Shown here: piece by piece, positions 17,137 through 26,707 of the stretch | Numbering within the stretch: position 1 is the first letter of the stretch | How the letters are laid out: the number at the start of each line of letters is the position of its first letter | From: Dyadobacter sp. CY261 | GTDB lineage: Bacteria > Bacteroidota > Bacteroidia > Cytophagales > Spirosomataceae | Length of the DNA: 64,000 nt | Direction of reading: 5' to 3' | Assembly (NCBI RefSeq): GCF_021440085.1 | Contig: NZ_JAKCPW010000001.1 | Location: forward strand, 682,001 to 746,000 | Notes under the pieces: model-generated | Told to the model about the DNA's origin: nothing | Database searches by the model: none | Seen by the model: the letters and a program-made list of their open reading frames with translations, nothing else | Position numbers and translations under genes: made by a program

Positions 17137-19038
17137 TTACAGTTTGTAACGGACTATGAAAGTGCTTCGTACCCCGCTAACGCCGCTTAAAGGGACATTG
17201 TTAAAAATAGCGTTTCCCTTTATCCAGCCCGTGGCGTAAACATAGCCTCCTGCCACGAAGATGCGGTTTACCCGGTCTTCCTCACTACCGCCGCCCGAAG
17301 TGATGAAGCCTGCTGCACTGAGTTCGGTTTGGTCAACTTGCGCGATTAACATATCGAGATTTCCGGTCCCGATCTGCTGGCTGTCGGATGACATTGGAAA
17401 ACGGCCGGTGTCCTCAAATGATCCGGCGATTAAGATGTAGTTACCATTCAGCGCAATACCGCCATGATAATCCGGTTTGTTATCGTTAAATCCGTGCTGA
17501 CCTTTCTGAACCGTGCCATTGGCGTTCCACTTGCCCAGGAAAACGTTTTCAAATGGGGAGGTCGGTAAGCCTAATTCATTTAGCGGGCTTACATGCATAC
17601 CCGTGACATACACGTTCTTCGAACCATCAACAACAATGTCGTAGGAGTAATCATGACCCGTAGAAGCTGCGCGTCGGGCCCATTGAAACTGGCCGGGATT
17701 TGGCGTCCATTTAGAGACAAAAACATCGGATCCGCCAGCCGATGTAACTCTTTGAGCAATACCAGGCAAAGTTATTCCTTCAAGAAATGCACCGGTCATG
17801 TAAACATTTCCGTCGCTATCGGCTGTAATGGCCTCCGGGAGCTGATCTCCCGGACCTCCAAAAACTGTGGGTGTCCCAAAATCACCTGTGGAGGGGTTCA
17901 CTAATACCAGAAATCCGTCCGCTCCGTCGGCGGGAACTGTAGTGCCATTGAGATCGATGTTGGAAGTTTGGGCGTTGCCTGTCACATAACCCGTGAGATA
18001 GATCCTATCGTTGGTTGAAGAGTAAACAAGCGAACGTCCGAGGTCTTTCGCCGGACCGCCAAAGGTCTTAACCCACTGACGATCACCCGCCGCACCGCCG
18101 AGTTTCAGGATGAAGCCATCTTCGTTACCTTTTACCGAGGTAATTTCGCCTGGAATGGAGCCCTTGATGAAGCCGGTGACGTATACATTGTTATTGGCGT
18201 CCAACGTAAGCCCGTTTACGTGGTCTTCGCCGCCGCTTCCCTTCATGTAAGCCCATTGGCACTGGAATGCGCTATTATATTTGGCTACAAAGAAATCCGT
18301 TGAACCGGAGGCCGACGGCCTCGTAATGCCATTGCCAAAGTTGACCGTACCTGCAGCCGTGCCACATACATAAATGTTGCCGTTCCCATCGACAGCGATA
18401 TCAGTCGTAAAATTATCTCCGCCCGAAATGCTGATCGCATCGACGCTCTGTGCTGGGGCTTTGACTACAATGGTGAACTTCTTGGTGTTCGCAACCTGAT
18501 CCCCGTTATAGGCAATCAGTGTCACCTCGTATGTCCCGGGGTTGGCGTAAATGTGGTTTGGGTTTGTTTCTGTGCTGGTGTTAGAGGTCGAACCGGGGTC
18601 TCCGAAATTCCACTCATAGCGTGTCGCGTTCTTTGACTGGTTGTTAAATGTCACTGTCGCGGGTGCGATGCTGTCATTGGTTATCGTGTATTTGAAATCT
18701 GCTTCTGGTGCGGATGCGGCTGCCGCATCGATTTTTACCGATCGCGTTTCACCGCTACTTCCACCATCTACCCCTCTTATAATGAGCTTCACCTCGTAGG
18801 TTTTGCCTGCTTTAAACTCATGAACAACGGGATTACCGGTTTGCAACGCACTTCCGTCGTTAAAATCCCATTGGAGGCCGGCTGCATTCTCCGACTCGCT
18901 GGTGAAGGTTACATTGCAAGGAGCCTGACATCCGTTTTCAGGTGTGAACTTAAATCTCGCAAGCGGTTTTTGCGGCATTTCGATGTGGCAGGCAATGGCA
19001 ACCGACGCGAGCAAAATGTAAGTAAAAATTTTCTTCAT
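17137..19038 (-). CDS. PKD-domain lipoprotein with SBBP beta-propeller repeats
   Basis: This is a 633-residue exported lipoprotein. ATG 19038 gives a signal ending in a plausible lipobox (VAIAC). Two PKD domains follow, recognisable by GLQWDFNDGSALQ and RYEWNFGDPGS, then a series of SBBP-type repeats of about 50 residues with the pattern D..GN.YV.G....VNFG......G..D.FVAKY. The fold is probably a propeller used for binding at the cell surface; no catalytic motif was seen. It ends the unit headed by the sigma factor at 20700, with the membrane regulator gene only 33 bases upstream, so it may be a dedicated target or output of that sigma system. Confidence 0.82.
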   Translation of the reverse strand: MKKIFTYILLASVAIACHIEMPQKPLARFKFTPENGCQAPCNVTFTSESENAAGLQWDFNDGSALQTGNPVVHEFKAGKTYEVKLIIRGVDGGSSGETRSVKIDAAAASAPEADFKYTITNDSIAPATVTFNNQSKNATRYEWNFGDPGSTSNTSTETNPNHIYANPGTYEVTLIAYNGDQVANTKKFTIVVKAPAQSVDAISISGGDNFTTDIAVDGNGNIYVCGTAAGTVNFGNGITRPSASGSTDFFVAKYNSAFQCQWAYMKGSGGEDHVNGLTLDANNNVYVTGFIKGSIPGEITSVKGNEDGFILKLGGAAGDRQWVKTFGGPAKDLGRSLVYSSTNDRIYLTGYVTGNAQTSNIDLNGTTVPADGADGFLVLVNPSTGDFGTPTVFGGPGDQLPEAITADSDGNVYMTGAFLEGITLPGIAQRVTSAGGSDVFVSKWTPNPGQFQWARRAASTGHDYSYDIVVDGSKNVYVTGMHVSPLNELGLPTSPFENVFLGKWNANGTVQKGQHGFNDNKPDYHGGIALNGNYILIAGSFEDTGRFPMSSDSQQIGTGNLDMLIAQVDQTELSAAGFITSGGGSEEDRVNRIFVAGGYVYATGWIKGNAIFNNVPLSGVSGVRSTFIVRYKL

Positions 19039-19071
19039 TAACTTAACTATCAACAGAGAGGTGAGATAAAA

Positions 19072-19959
19072 TTATTGGATGTTGGTGAGCAACTCCTTCG
19101 CTCGTTTGCTATATGGACTTTCAGGATCTGAGATTACGTTTTGCAGCTGTTCTTTGCATTTTTTCATATCATTCTGTTGTAAATAGACCAGTGCCATATA
19201 CCAACCGGCAACACTTTTGGTTTCTGCAAACCGGCTACTTTCAAGTTGTTGGAATTCCTGTAAAGCCGACACGGTCTCACGCAGGGCAAGATAACGGATT
19301 CCCTGCCGTATATGCGCCGTGTCGGCACGCCATTGTGCCAATGCGGACGGGCTTATACCCAGCCTCTCTTTCGAGAACGGACTTTCCAATGCTACTTCCG
19401 CATTAAAATAAGTGGCAAAGAATTTGGCGGGGTCAATGCTAGCAGGCGCAGGTTCGACCGGTTTTTGCACGGGAACATTGGGTTTGGCCGTATCCGGCAC
19501 CGCTATTGGCTTAGTGCTGTTCGTCGTATCGGGTACGACAGGTGTTTCCGTAGATGGAGTGTCGGATGCTACCTGTGTGTTTTTAGGTGCAAAATTGACA
19601 TACCAGACAATTCCAATGCCGATCACGACGCTTGCAGCCGCAGCCAGGTAAGACCAGTGCCTTTCCAGCCTGGAAGCACTTTTGGGGGATAATGGCAGTA
19701 CTTTCGAATTGCCCGTTTCATTGTCTGCATCGCTTGCAGGTAAGGAACCTTCACTTTGTAGTTGTGCATGTATGTCTTTAAAAAGTGCCCTATATTCGTT
19801 CGCTTTCAAGCCGTTGCGAATGCGGCGCTGCGTTGCTAGTTCATTCGCAAGATCACTCTCCGTCTGTATCCTTTTCTCAAAATCTGCCCGTTGCGCCGGA
19901 CTTCCCTGGCCGCTCAGATACTGGTGGATCTGGTCAAAGGTTTCTTCCGATAATTCCAT
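19072..19959 (-). CDS. Putative membrane anti-sigma-like protein with periplasmic TPR-like part
   Basis: This is a 295-residue protein with no recognised family name. An N-terminal cytoplasmic part of about 100 residues (YLSGQGSPAQRADFEKRIQ) resembles the start of Bacteroidota anti-sigma-like proteins. A TM helix spans residues 103-121. A Pro/Thr/Val-rich linker follows, then a helical repeat part (LVYLQQNDMKKCKEQLQNV) that looks like TPR or YbgF-type repeats. It lies 66 bases downstream of an ECF sigma gene in the same unit, so a role in restraining that sigma factor is likely but inferred from position and topology. It is not a FecR homologue. Confidence 0.6.
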   Translation of the reverse strand: MELSEETFDQIHQYLSGQGSPAQRADFEKRIQTESDLANELATQRRIRNGLKANEYRALFKDIHAQLQSEGSLPASDADNETGNSKVLPLSPKSASRLERHWSYLAAAASVVIGIGIVWYVNFAPKNTQVASDTPSTETPVVPDTTNSTKPIAVPDTAKPNVPVQKPVEPAPASIDPAKFFATYFNAEVALESPFSKERLGISPSALAQWRADTAHIRQGIRYLALRETVSALQEFQQLESSRFAETKSVAGWYMALVYLQQNDMKKCKEQLQNVISDPESPYSKRAKELLTNIQ

Positions 19960-20025
19960 ATGTTCAATTTGTGATTCGCTGGTTATACTTTAACAATTGA
20001 TACGCGTTTTCGCCAAATCTTATCA

Positions 20026-20700
20026 CTACAAATGAAATTTCTCTTTCAGGTATTTTGCGCACTTGAACCGTTTGACGGTCGCGGAGGCTTCGGTCATGCC
20101 GAGTTCACTCGCGATGTCCCGCAGGGAGCGGTCTTCGACGTAAAACCACCGCAACACTTTCCGGCAGTCTTCGGCGAGGAGCTGAAATGCCCGGTCCAGT
20201 TTCCTAAAAATCCAACTGCGCTCGTCGTCATCGTAAGCTTGGAAAATGGTGTCCGGCAGGTCTGCCTCGAAAGCATTACCATCGTCGTCGAGCCCTGCAA
20301 TTTTAAAAGTATTTCCGATTGTTTCACCTTTGTAAGATTCTTCATCGTTATCGGCCGTTGAAAAATGCCTTTCCAGCCGTATTTCCCCTCGGCGCGTCTG
20401 TTGATCCAGGTTTTTTTTCCATTGATTGATATAAATGCGATGGAAATAGGTGGTAATGCGCGTGCCTTCCTGATACATATAACTGCCGTCCCGGACTTTG
20501 CACACAAAAATGGCGAGACATTCCTGCAAAAGATCCTCCGCCTGCTCCCGATCGCTACCCCGTTTTAGCACATATGGAATACATTGCTGATAAGTTTGAA
20601 AATACAAGCACGAAAAAGCTTCGCGTTTTTCATGAAGCAATTCTTCGTAAAATACTAAATCGGAATCACGGTAGCGTTTGCAGGAATCTTTGGACGTCAT
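20026..20700 (-). CDS. ECF-type RNA polymerase sigma factor
   Basis: This is a sigma-70 family factor of 224 residues. Region 2 is recognisable at AFSCLYFQTYQQCIPYVLKRG...AEDLLQECLAIFV and TYFHRIYINQWKKNL. A rather long acidic linker follows (TADNDEESYKGE, EADLPDTIFQAYDDDE). Region 4 is VLRWFYVEDRSLRDIASELGMTEASATVKRFKCAKYL. It heads the unit with the membrane protein at 19072 and the PKD lipoprotein at 17137, and is separated by a strong terminator from the peptidase genes upstream. It probably drives its own unit, and perhaps the peptidase unit, in response to an envelope signal. Confidence 0.88.
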   Translation of the reverse strand: MTSKDSCKRYRDSDLVFYEELLHEKREAFSCLYFQTYQQCIPYVLKRGSDREQAEDLLQECLAIFVCKVRDGSYMYQEGTRITTYFHRIYINQWKKNLDQQTRRGEIRLERHFSTADNDEESYKGETIGNTFKIAGLDDDGNAFEADLPDTIFQAYDDDERSWIFRKLDRAFQLLAEDCRKVLRWFYVEDRSLRDIASELGMTEASATVKRFKCAKYLKEKFHL

Positions 20701-20714
20701 TCGGGTCGATATTT

Positions 20715-20759
20715 ATACAAAAAAACAAAAAAGAACCGGCTTCCCGAGGAGCCTCTTTT
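20715..20759 (-). terminator. Intrinsic terminator between the peptidase unit and the sigma unit
   Basis: Read on the minus strand, a GC-rich hairpin with GGCTCC and GAAGCC arms is followed by long runs of T (TTTTTTG then TTTTTTTG). It sits 50 bases after the DUF4384 gene stop and just before the sigma gene, so it ends the upstream peptidase transcript. Confidence 0.72.
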
Positions 20760-20809
20760 GTATATGTCCTGATAGAAATAATTTTATGCCAAATCGTTTA
20801 TGCAAATAC

Positions 20810-22288
20810 TTAAAAAAGCTTTCTTTTTGCTTGTGTTGTAATCGGAATCGTGCATTGTGAAATCTTTTCCTTGTCGTCACTTTCCGAAGTAATATTCACG
20901 ATATTTTGAAGATCGTCCAGGATAAATGTAAACCCGTTTTCCTTCCTGGTTTTTTCAATTGGTTTGAATTTCCTTTCGGTTGCATAAGCGAGGAGCAATT
21001 CAAATCCGAAAGGTCCGGCGCATTCGAATTTTTCGGGGATTTCAATCCATTTATCAACTGTTTCGGTTGAGATCGTGAAGTCGTCGTTTCGAAGACGGAG
21101 GATGTTTTTCGCAGCGTCCTGATAAATCATTCGCACGGTGCAAGGTTTGTTTGCCCGTACTTTCAGCGTCATAATATCACCCTCGCGGTAAGACTGCGGC
21201 CCATAGCCTTTATCGGTACTCAGTTCGAGTAATAGTTTTTCCGGTTTTGAGACTGGCTCGTCGACCGCGACAATCTTTTTTTTTGTGATTTCGCGTATGT
21301 GCTGAGCCTCCTGTACCAGGTGCTCGGCTGGTTCTATTTCGGTGTTGGGAATGTTGAGGAGCAATATTTCAGCGAAGAGCTCCTGGCCGACGGGCTGATC
21401 GTAGCCATCAAAAAGCTGTACGCCAACTTTGAGGAAATTGCCGGTTTTCTGATAGCTGCCTTTCAGTTTAATCAATGTTTCCAGGCTGCGTGTGGTGCTC
21501 AGGCCGATCTGAATATTACCATTCATTCGCGTCAGGGCCGATTTCAGTGTGCCTGTGAGTTGTTTGGAAAAGTCATTGGATACGCCGAGCCCGTGAAAGG
21601 TGATTTCCTCGATGGCCAGCCTCTGAACCCCGTTTTTGGGAATGGAGCGGACGATTTGTTCCGAAAGTTTGTCGATAACTTCCGGCAATGTGATGAATTC
21701 CAGTGGATTGCGCTGTTCTGTAAGGGAGATAGCTCCTTTGCCTTTTTCCTTTAAATCGGTGTCCATGAAACCTATTTTGGCTTCTGTAACGCGGTTTCCG
21801 TCCATTTTAAGAAAGACCCCGGCGCGACAAGGCACAGCTTCCATTTGCAGGCGTCTCTGTCCCTGATAACTCCCGAAAAGCGACTTCGAACCATAAAATA
21901 GCACGAGGTATCCATCCGCTACTGCCTTAAATTCAGCCTCTTCCCAGTCGACGTGGTAGGTCAGCCCGTTTTTTTTGTAGCTGATAAACGCAATTCGCTG
22001 ATATTCATTGAAATCAATGGTTTTCGTGCCTTTATTGTCAGGTATCAGGTCATTTTCGAATCGGGCGTCGTCGCGCAGGCTTGCGCGCATACGGTACGTA
22101 GCTTCGTCGCGCTCTTCCGGATCGACGATATAGGGATTAGTGAGCAGGCCAAACGCTGACTCGAAGTCTTTCAGCACTTGCTTTACACGGTCTGCCGCTT
22201 TGAATTTATAATAAGTGCTCAGCTCTTGCGCGAGAGCGCAGTGCGAGGGAAAAACGACAATCAGCATAACAAACAATAGCCGTTTCAT
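20810..22288 (-). CDS. Exported DUF4384-domain protein
   Basis: This is a 492-residue protein with a Sec signal peptide (LLFVMLIVVFPSHCALAQ). The C-terminal 130 residues (LELSTDKGYGPQSYREGDIM, LKVRANKPCTVRMIYQD) match DUF4384, a beta domain often found with or fused to caspase-like peptidases. The middle part has a CsgG-like feel (QRLAIEEITFHGLGVSNDFS, then LKSALTRMNGNIQIGL), but I cannot confirm that family. The caspase gene lies 35 bases upstream on the same strand. An accessory or targeting role in the peptidase cluster is inferred from context only. Confidence 0.68.
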   Translation of the reverse strand: MKRLLFVMLIVVFPSHCALAQELSTYYKFKAADRVKQVLKDFESAFGLLTNPYIVDPEERDEATYRMRASLRDDARFENDLIPDNKGTKTIDFNEYQRIAFISYKKNGLTYHVDWEEAEFKAVADGYLVLFYGSKSLFGSYQGQRRLQMEAVPCRAGVFLKMDGNRVTEAKIGFMDTDLKEKGKGAISLTEQRNPLEFITLPEVIDKLSEQIVRSIPKNGVQRLAIEEITFHGLGVSNDFSKQLTGTLKSALTRMNGNIQIGLSTTRSLETLIKLKGSYQKTGNFLKVGVQLFDGYDQPVGQELFAEILLLNIPNTEIEPAEHLVQEAQHIREITKKKIVAVDEPVSKPEKLLLELSTDKGYGPQSYREGDIMTLKVRANKPCTVRMIYQDAAKNILRLRNDDFTISTETVDKWIEIPEKFECAGPFGFELLLAYATERKFKPIEKTRKENGFTFILDDLQNIVNITSESDDKEKISQCTIPITTQAKRKLF

Positions 22289-22323
22289 GAGCTTTTGTAA
22301 TATAGAGACCAGGTGTAATAGGC

Positions 22324-23589
22324 TTATTTGGTTCGGTTCAGGATAAGTTCACGTGTGAGGAGGCTGTTTTCCATGGGTATTTGCTGGCGTTTGGTCAGCT
22401 CCATCACGCGTACGCGAACCGTGCGGAATATGTCTTCAAGGCGCAGGTCCGGTACATCGAGCGCCTTTAGCAGTTCGGAGGTGTAAGGGCTGTTTTTCCC
22501 GTCACCGTCCTGGGCGGTGGAACCTGGTTTCGTCGAAAACGTGATAAGCGTGCCCGGAGGAGCGCTCATACTGGCAAGTCCTTTCGAGCCGGAGCTACGC
22601 GTCCAGCTTCGGCTCAGCGGGTTGTCGCGACAAGCGTCGAGGATCATGATGTTGGTGCGCTGGGAGCTTTCTTCAACTGCCGACATCTGGTCAAGGATTT
22701 CGTCCGCCGAAACGGCCAGTACTTTTAATTCCATTTCCGATTGCGGACTGATGTCCACCGGCATCAGATAATTTTTACCTGCCACCTGAATGCCGTGGCC
22801 TGCGTAGTAAAACAAGGCCACCTCAAAATCCTGACTCTGAATACTGCTGCCGAATTGCGCCACCGCAGCGCGCAGGTCCCCCTGCTTGGCATCGATTCTT
22901 TCTATGACGGTGAAACCGAGGTTTGTCAATTTTTGAGAGATGGCTTTGGCATCATTTTCAGGGTTTTGTAGCTTACTAGCCGACTGATATTTCGAATTAC
23001 CAATCACCAGGGCAATGCGTTTTTTCGCTTTTTCGTATAGAATAGAAAGGGTTTCTGAGGTGGCCGAGCCGGACCCATTGCTCGCGATCAGCCTGACCGT
23101 ATTTTTACCTTCTTTCAATATAACCTGCTGGAAAATGGACACACCCCCAATGCAACCTGCGTCCTTGGCGGGGAGCGTTTTGAACGAGCGTGTTGCAACA
23201 GAGGTAAGTGTACCGTTGACTTCCACCTGCACTTTTTCAGCCACATTGACGATGCAGGCGTTCAGCCGTAAGTCCGGCTTGTCGGTGTATGAGACGTCCG
23301 TTAGCCATTTGATTTCCGGTTTTCCACCTGCATTGAATGGATTGAAAAAATCCCTGACACCATTATTATAAACAATCTCGGCAATGTCTTTGATGGGCAA
23401 TGAAATCAGGTTTTTACCATTCGCTGATTTGTATTTTACCTGATCGGGATATACCTCTCTAATTTCGACGACCTTCTTTTCCCGGTTTCGCAGGTAAAGC
23501 GTGTCTGCGGCATTTTTTCCTCCGGCATGCACAGGAACATGGGCATAGGCGGTGGAGAGAATTGCAATGAGTGTAAAAATGTGCTTCAT
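22324..23589 (-). CDS. Secreted caspase-like (C14) peptidase with N-terminal adhesive modules
   Basis: This is a predicted exported cysteine peptidase of 421 residues. After the signal peptide, an N-terminal beta module (residues 28-80, ending EIVYNNGVRDFF) resembles the N-terminal part of the neighbouring protein at 23620. An Ig-like stretch with GKNTVRLIASNGSGS follows. The p20-like caspase domain starts at RIALVIGNSKYQ, with catalytic His265 in YYAGHG and Cys320 in LDACRDNP. Metacaspases cut after Arg/Lys, but I cannot read specificity here. It lies between a DUF4384 gene and an unknown exported protein in a dense minus-strand unit. Confidence 0.88.
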   Translation of the reverse strand: MKHIFTLIAILSTAYAHVPVHAGGKNAADTLYLRNREKKVVEIREVYPDQVKYKSANGKNLISLPIKDIAEIVYNNGVRDFFNPFNAGGKPEIKWLTDVSYTDKPDLRLNACIVNVAEKVQVEVNGTLTSVATRSFKTLPAKDAGCIGGVSIFQQVILKEGKNTVRLIASNGSGSATSETLSILYEKAKKRIALVIGNSKYQSASKLQNPENDAKAISQKLTNLGFTVIERIDAKQGDLRAAVAQFGSSIQSQDFEVALFYYAGHGIQVAGKNYLMPVDISPQSEMELKVLAVSADEILDQMSAVEESSQRTNIMILDACRDNPLSRSWTRSSGSKGLASMSAPPGTLITFSTKPGSTAQDGDGKNSPYTSELLKALDVPDLRLEDIFRTVRVRVMELTKRQQIPMENSLLTRELILNRTK

Positions 23590-23619
23590 AAACGGTGTAA
23601 AGAGAATAAAGGAGAGTTT

Positions 23620-24408
23620 CTAAAACGAAAGTGCGATCCGTAAACCGGCCGCATTTCCCAAGGATTCGTAATATGGCTGGAATGACAGTTCCTTCTTCTT
23701 TCGGGCCCATTCTGTACGGGCCTTTTTCGCTAATTGCACATTTTTAAGGCCTATCAGATCCAATGCGATACCTCCGATGACAGCGGCTGCGCCTGCATAA
23801 ATACCAGGCGAAGCAAAGCCCGCGAAGCTTTCCTGCTTTTGCAGGTCACCCTCGGGCGGCGAGGTGACATAATTCACCTGGTACCATTTGGTATAGTCAT
23901 CGTTCGTTTTTTGTATCTGGCTTTTGTATGTGCTGTAGTCTCCGTTCAACTTGATCAGCGTGGCAGCGCCGGCGACAATGGCCAACGTCCCTACGCCCAG
24001 TAAAATGGTGCCTCGTTTTTTATATTGGGAAGCCTTGCTTTCCAAAATTTGCAGATCGGAAGCTACAGTCGGCTCAGGAACCACTTTGTTTGTTTCTTTT
24101 TTTGGTTCGACATTCCCGTTTTCATATTCGATTTTTAACACATCCGATCTGAAAAGGAAATAATCGGGCCCATTGGGGTTGTCAGATCTTTTATAACGAA
24201 TATAATTGGAATCCGTCCCCAGCACTTTTGCTTTGATTTCCTTTCCGTCTTTTTGAATGATCTTATCCTGCGCATTTGCTACCGGTGAAAGAAATAAACA
24301 AATAAGCGCAATCAAAACGGGCGCAATCAAGTTTTTCCGCAGGGAAGCTATTTTCCCAAGACCACATTTTTTGCCCGAACTTTGACTGATTGAGAATGAC
24401 TTGTCCAA
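23620..24408 (-). CDS. Unknown exported protein sharing an N-terminal module with the caspase
   Basis: This 262-residue protein was not assigned to a named family. It starts at a TTG (24408); no in-frame ATG exists. A long n-region is followed by a signal segment ending SPVANAQ. The mature N-terminus (IIQKDGKEIKAKVLGTDSNY up to VLKIEYENG) looks like the same small beta module found at the start of the caspase downstream. Two hydrophobic segments follow (GTILLGVGTLAIVAGAATLI and GIYAGAAAVIGGIALDLIGL), suggesting insertion in a membrane. The caspase gene starts 30 bases downstream. The function is unknown. Confidence 0.6.
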   Translation of the reverse strand: MDKSFSISQSSGKKCGLGKIASLRKNLIAPVLIALICLFLSPVANAQDKIIQKDGKEIKAKVLGTDSNYIRYKRSDNPNGPDYFLFRSDVLKIEYENGNVEPKKETNKVVPEPTVASDLQILESKASQYKKRGTILLGVGTLAIVAGAATLIKLNGDYSTYKSQIQKTNDDYTKWYQVNYVTSPPEGDLQKQESFAGFASPGIYAGAAAVIGGIALDLIGLKNVQLAKKARTEWARKKKELSFQPYYESLGNAAGLRIALSF

Positions 24409-24513
24409 AACGAAGAGGGTTGATGGTTACAATTTGATTTAAAAATAATTAATTGTAAGCAAACCAGCTGAAAATACAATCAATTTAGATTAGGAATGGT
24501 TTTAGTGTCTTTG

Positions 24514-25989
24514 CTATTGATGTACGATTTTCACAAGAATAGGCACGACGCTGCCTTTTGGATCGCCTTTTACTTCGTAGGAGATTTTTCCCTGGTCATA
24601 GGCGATTTCCTTAGGTGTAATAAATTCTTCACCTAGTGCGGCATAGGCTTTCTGGACGATTGTTCCTTCGGCGTTTTTGACCTTTTTCGCCAGTTCTTCG
24701 AGATTAAGCTCATTTTGGGAAATGAATACGACAAAGTAGTCTTCGCCCTTTACATCGTCAAGTGTGAATGAGCTGTTCACAGATGGCATCAGTATACTGC
24801 TGTTGGCTGGCGCTACCGCGCTTGTGATTACATCTTCGGAATTGAAAGGGAATAGTGACGACACCCGATTCTCTTTGTCGGAACCGAGGATGTAAACATA
24901 CGATTGCTTGCTGTTGTTGATCACCATTTTGAACCGTGTTCCCGAATTGTAAGGCTGGCTCATGTTGTAGGTTATCATTTCGGCTTTACTACCGGGCTGG
25001 TCGGGGGTTACCTGGATGCCCTTATAGAGCGTCGAGTGCACAGCCATTTCGCCGCTGCCGATCATGAAATCGACATTGCCTTTTAGCGTTACCGTTTGTG
25101 GCTTGGGCTTGGCAGCCGGTTCGGGGTAAATTTGGTAGGCATTCCGCGTGAAGCGTACCAGGTCGGCGTATTTGGCCCAGGTATAGCCATTGCTGCCCCA
25201 CGTTTTTCCCCAACTATTGACGATCAGAAAGGATCCGCCATTAATGTTATCATCGTAACCCACCACAGCCATGGCATGACCGCCGGCCGTATTGTCGACG
25301 CTCTCGCCCGGGGCAGCCTGCCAGTTCTCGGTCGCTTCCTCGATGAACGACAATGGCACCATCATACCGATCAGCACGGCATTTTTGCCTTCGACAAGCG
25401 CAGACTTAATGGCATTAATGCGGAGCTCGGGCGTGGTATCCCTATCTTTGGGATTAAAGAGCGTGGCATAGTCGGCAATCTTGTAGTTGGCCGCCTTTTC
25501 GTCGCATTGATCGTAGCTCGTGTCGCAATTTACGGGAGCGCAGCTCAAAAGCGCGGCACCTTTTGTCTTCATCACTTCCAGTGCATCTTCCAGGAACACA
25601 CCTTCAACACATCCATCTTCCAACGCCGATTTGACTTCTCCATACAACCAGCTGGGAGAGAATGTATTAGCTGCTATTTTTGCGGGCTGGTTACCGATTC
25701 CGAGCTTGGCGGCTTCCATCGCGGTACGCATATAGTAGGCCGCCGCCCATCCCACGCAAGTTCCGTCCTGGCCTTGATCGGCGATTTCGGGCAGGTATTC
25801 GCGGATATTGTATGAAGTCGGCATGACGCCTTTCAGTTTAACGTTAGCGGATTTGCGGGGCAGGCGAAGGTATTTGGCGTCGTCCATTTTCAGGCCCATC
25901 CGCCGGTTTTGCGCGAGAGACTTGGACACCGGGAAAATAGCGGCCCATACAAACAGGGACAACGTGGCGATTTTAATGGAGGATCTCAT
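24514..25989 (-). CDS. Secreted papain-like (C1) cysteine peptidase with C-terminal DUF4384-like domain
   Basis: This is an exported papain-family peptidase of 491 residues. The signal peptide ends SKSLAQ. A short propeptide-like stretch precedes YLPEIADQGQDGTCVGWAAA, in which Gln72 forms the oxyanion hole and Cys78 is the nucleophile. His238 is in AGGHAMAVVGYD and Asn258 in IVNSWGKTWG, so the full catalytic set is present. The C-terminal 170 residues (MVINNSKQSYVYILGSDKEN, DYFVVFISQNE) look like a DUF4384-type domain, the same type as in the protein at 20810. Bacterial C1A peptidases of this layout are widespread in Bacteroidota, and their targets are unknown. Confidence 0.9.
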   Translation of the reverse strand: MRSSIKIATLSLFVWAAIFPVSKSLAQNRRMGLKMDDAKYLRLPRKSANVKLKGVMPTSYNIREYLPEIADQGQDGTCVGWAAAYYMRTAMEAAKLGIGNQPAKIAANTFSPSWLYGEVKSALEDGCVEGVFLEDALEVMKTKGAALLSCAPVNCDTSYDQCDEKAANYKIADYATLFNPKDRDTTPELRINAIKSALVEGKNAVLIGMMVPLSFIEEATENWQAAPGESVDNTAGGHAMAVVGYDDNINGGSFLIVNSWGKTWGSNGYTWAKYADLVRFTRNAYQIYPEPAAKPKPQTVTLKGNVDFMIGSGEMAVHSTLYKGIQVTPDQPGSKAEMITYNMSQPYNSGTRFKMVINNSKQSYVYILGSDKENRVSSLFPFNSEDVITSAVAPANSSILMPSVNSSFTLDDVKGEDYFVVFISQNELNLEELAKKVKNAEGTIVQKAYAALGEEFITPKEIAYDQGKISYEVKGDPKGSVVPILVKIVHQ

Positions 25990-26021
25990 TTGCGGAAGCT
26001 TGAATTATGGTAGATAATGAT

Positions 26022-26579
26022 TTAGTCAGATTGTTTTTCTGTTAATGTAAGCTCAATGATCTGCCAGTAACTTTGGCTTTGCCCAGGCGTTTGAGTCCGA
26101 ATGGGTTTTCGTTTGACCGATGTTACTTTTTCGGGGATAGGGTGTTCGCCGTCGAAGCGGCTGACTTCGTGAAACGTGGTGCTGCGGCAATACCATCGAT
26201 CGTTAGGGCCTTTCCGGAGTTGGTCGTTGAGCACCAAAGTAGCTTTTTTGAACTTGTATGCCGCCTGACGGTCCCGTGCGCGGGTAAGGAACTCGCCTTT
26301 CGTCATACGTAAATGCTGGCCGTCGACTGTTTCGAGGTTAATGTATCCGCTTGTTGTGAAAAGCGAATCGCTCTGGTCGCGAAGCCGGATAAATTCGTTG
26401 TCGGGAATCCGGTGTTGCAGTTTGCCGATGAAGCCCAGCGCCGTGTCTATTTTGGCTTTGGCCGAAAGGTCCAACAGTGAACCAGCGGCAGCCTGCATCG
26501 CGCACATTGACCAGCTTGCGACTACCACAGTTACAAACAGAGCTCTGAACTTCAAGTTAGGCAGCGGAACGTTTTTCAT
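26022..26579 (-). CDS. Unknown exported protein
   Basis: This 185-residue protein has an N-terminal signal segment (FRALFVTVVVASWSMCAMQAAAG) and no recognised domain. The mature part contains an FIGKLQHRIPDNEFIRLRDQ helix and a KFKKATLVLNDQLRKGPNDRW stretch, and ends in a basic tail. It lies 32 bases upstream of the papain-like peptidase gene on the same strand. An inhibitor, chaperone or propeptide-like partner of that peptidase would fit the position, but there is no direct evidence. Confidence 0.55.
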   Translation of the reverse strand: MKNVPLPNLKFRALFVTVVVASWSMCAMQAAAGSLLDLSAKAKIDTALGFIGKLQHRIPDNEFIRLRDQSDSLFTTSGYINLETVDGQHLRMTKGEFLTRARDRQAAYKFKKATLVLNDQLRKGPNDRWYCRSTTFHEVSRFDGEHPIPEKVTSVKRKPIRTQTPGQSQSYWQIIELTLTEKQSD

Positions 26580-26707
26580 CAGCTTATTTTTTAGGTTTCA
26601 ATGTAGTTTCCCGGAGAATATTTAGTATTTAATCCCCGGGCTACTCAAATCCTTATCACCTGTCAGTGCATTTTTAGTATACATATTTCATCTGAGATTC
26701 TAATCGA

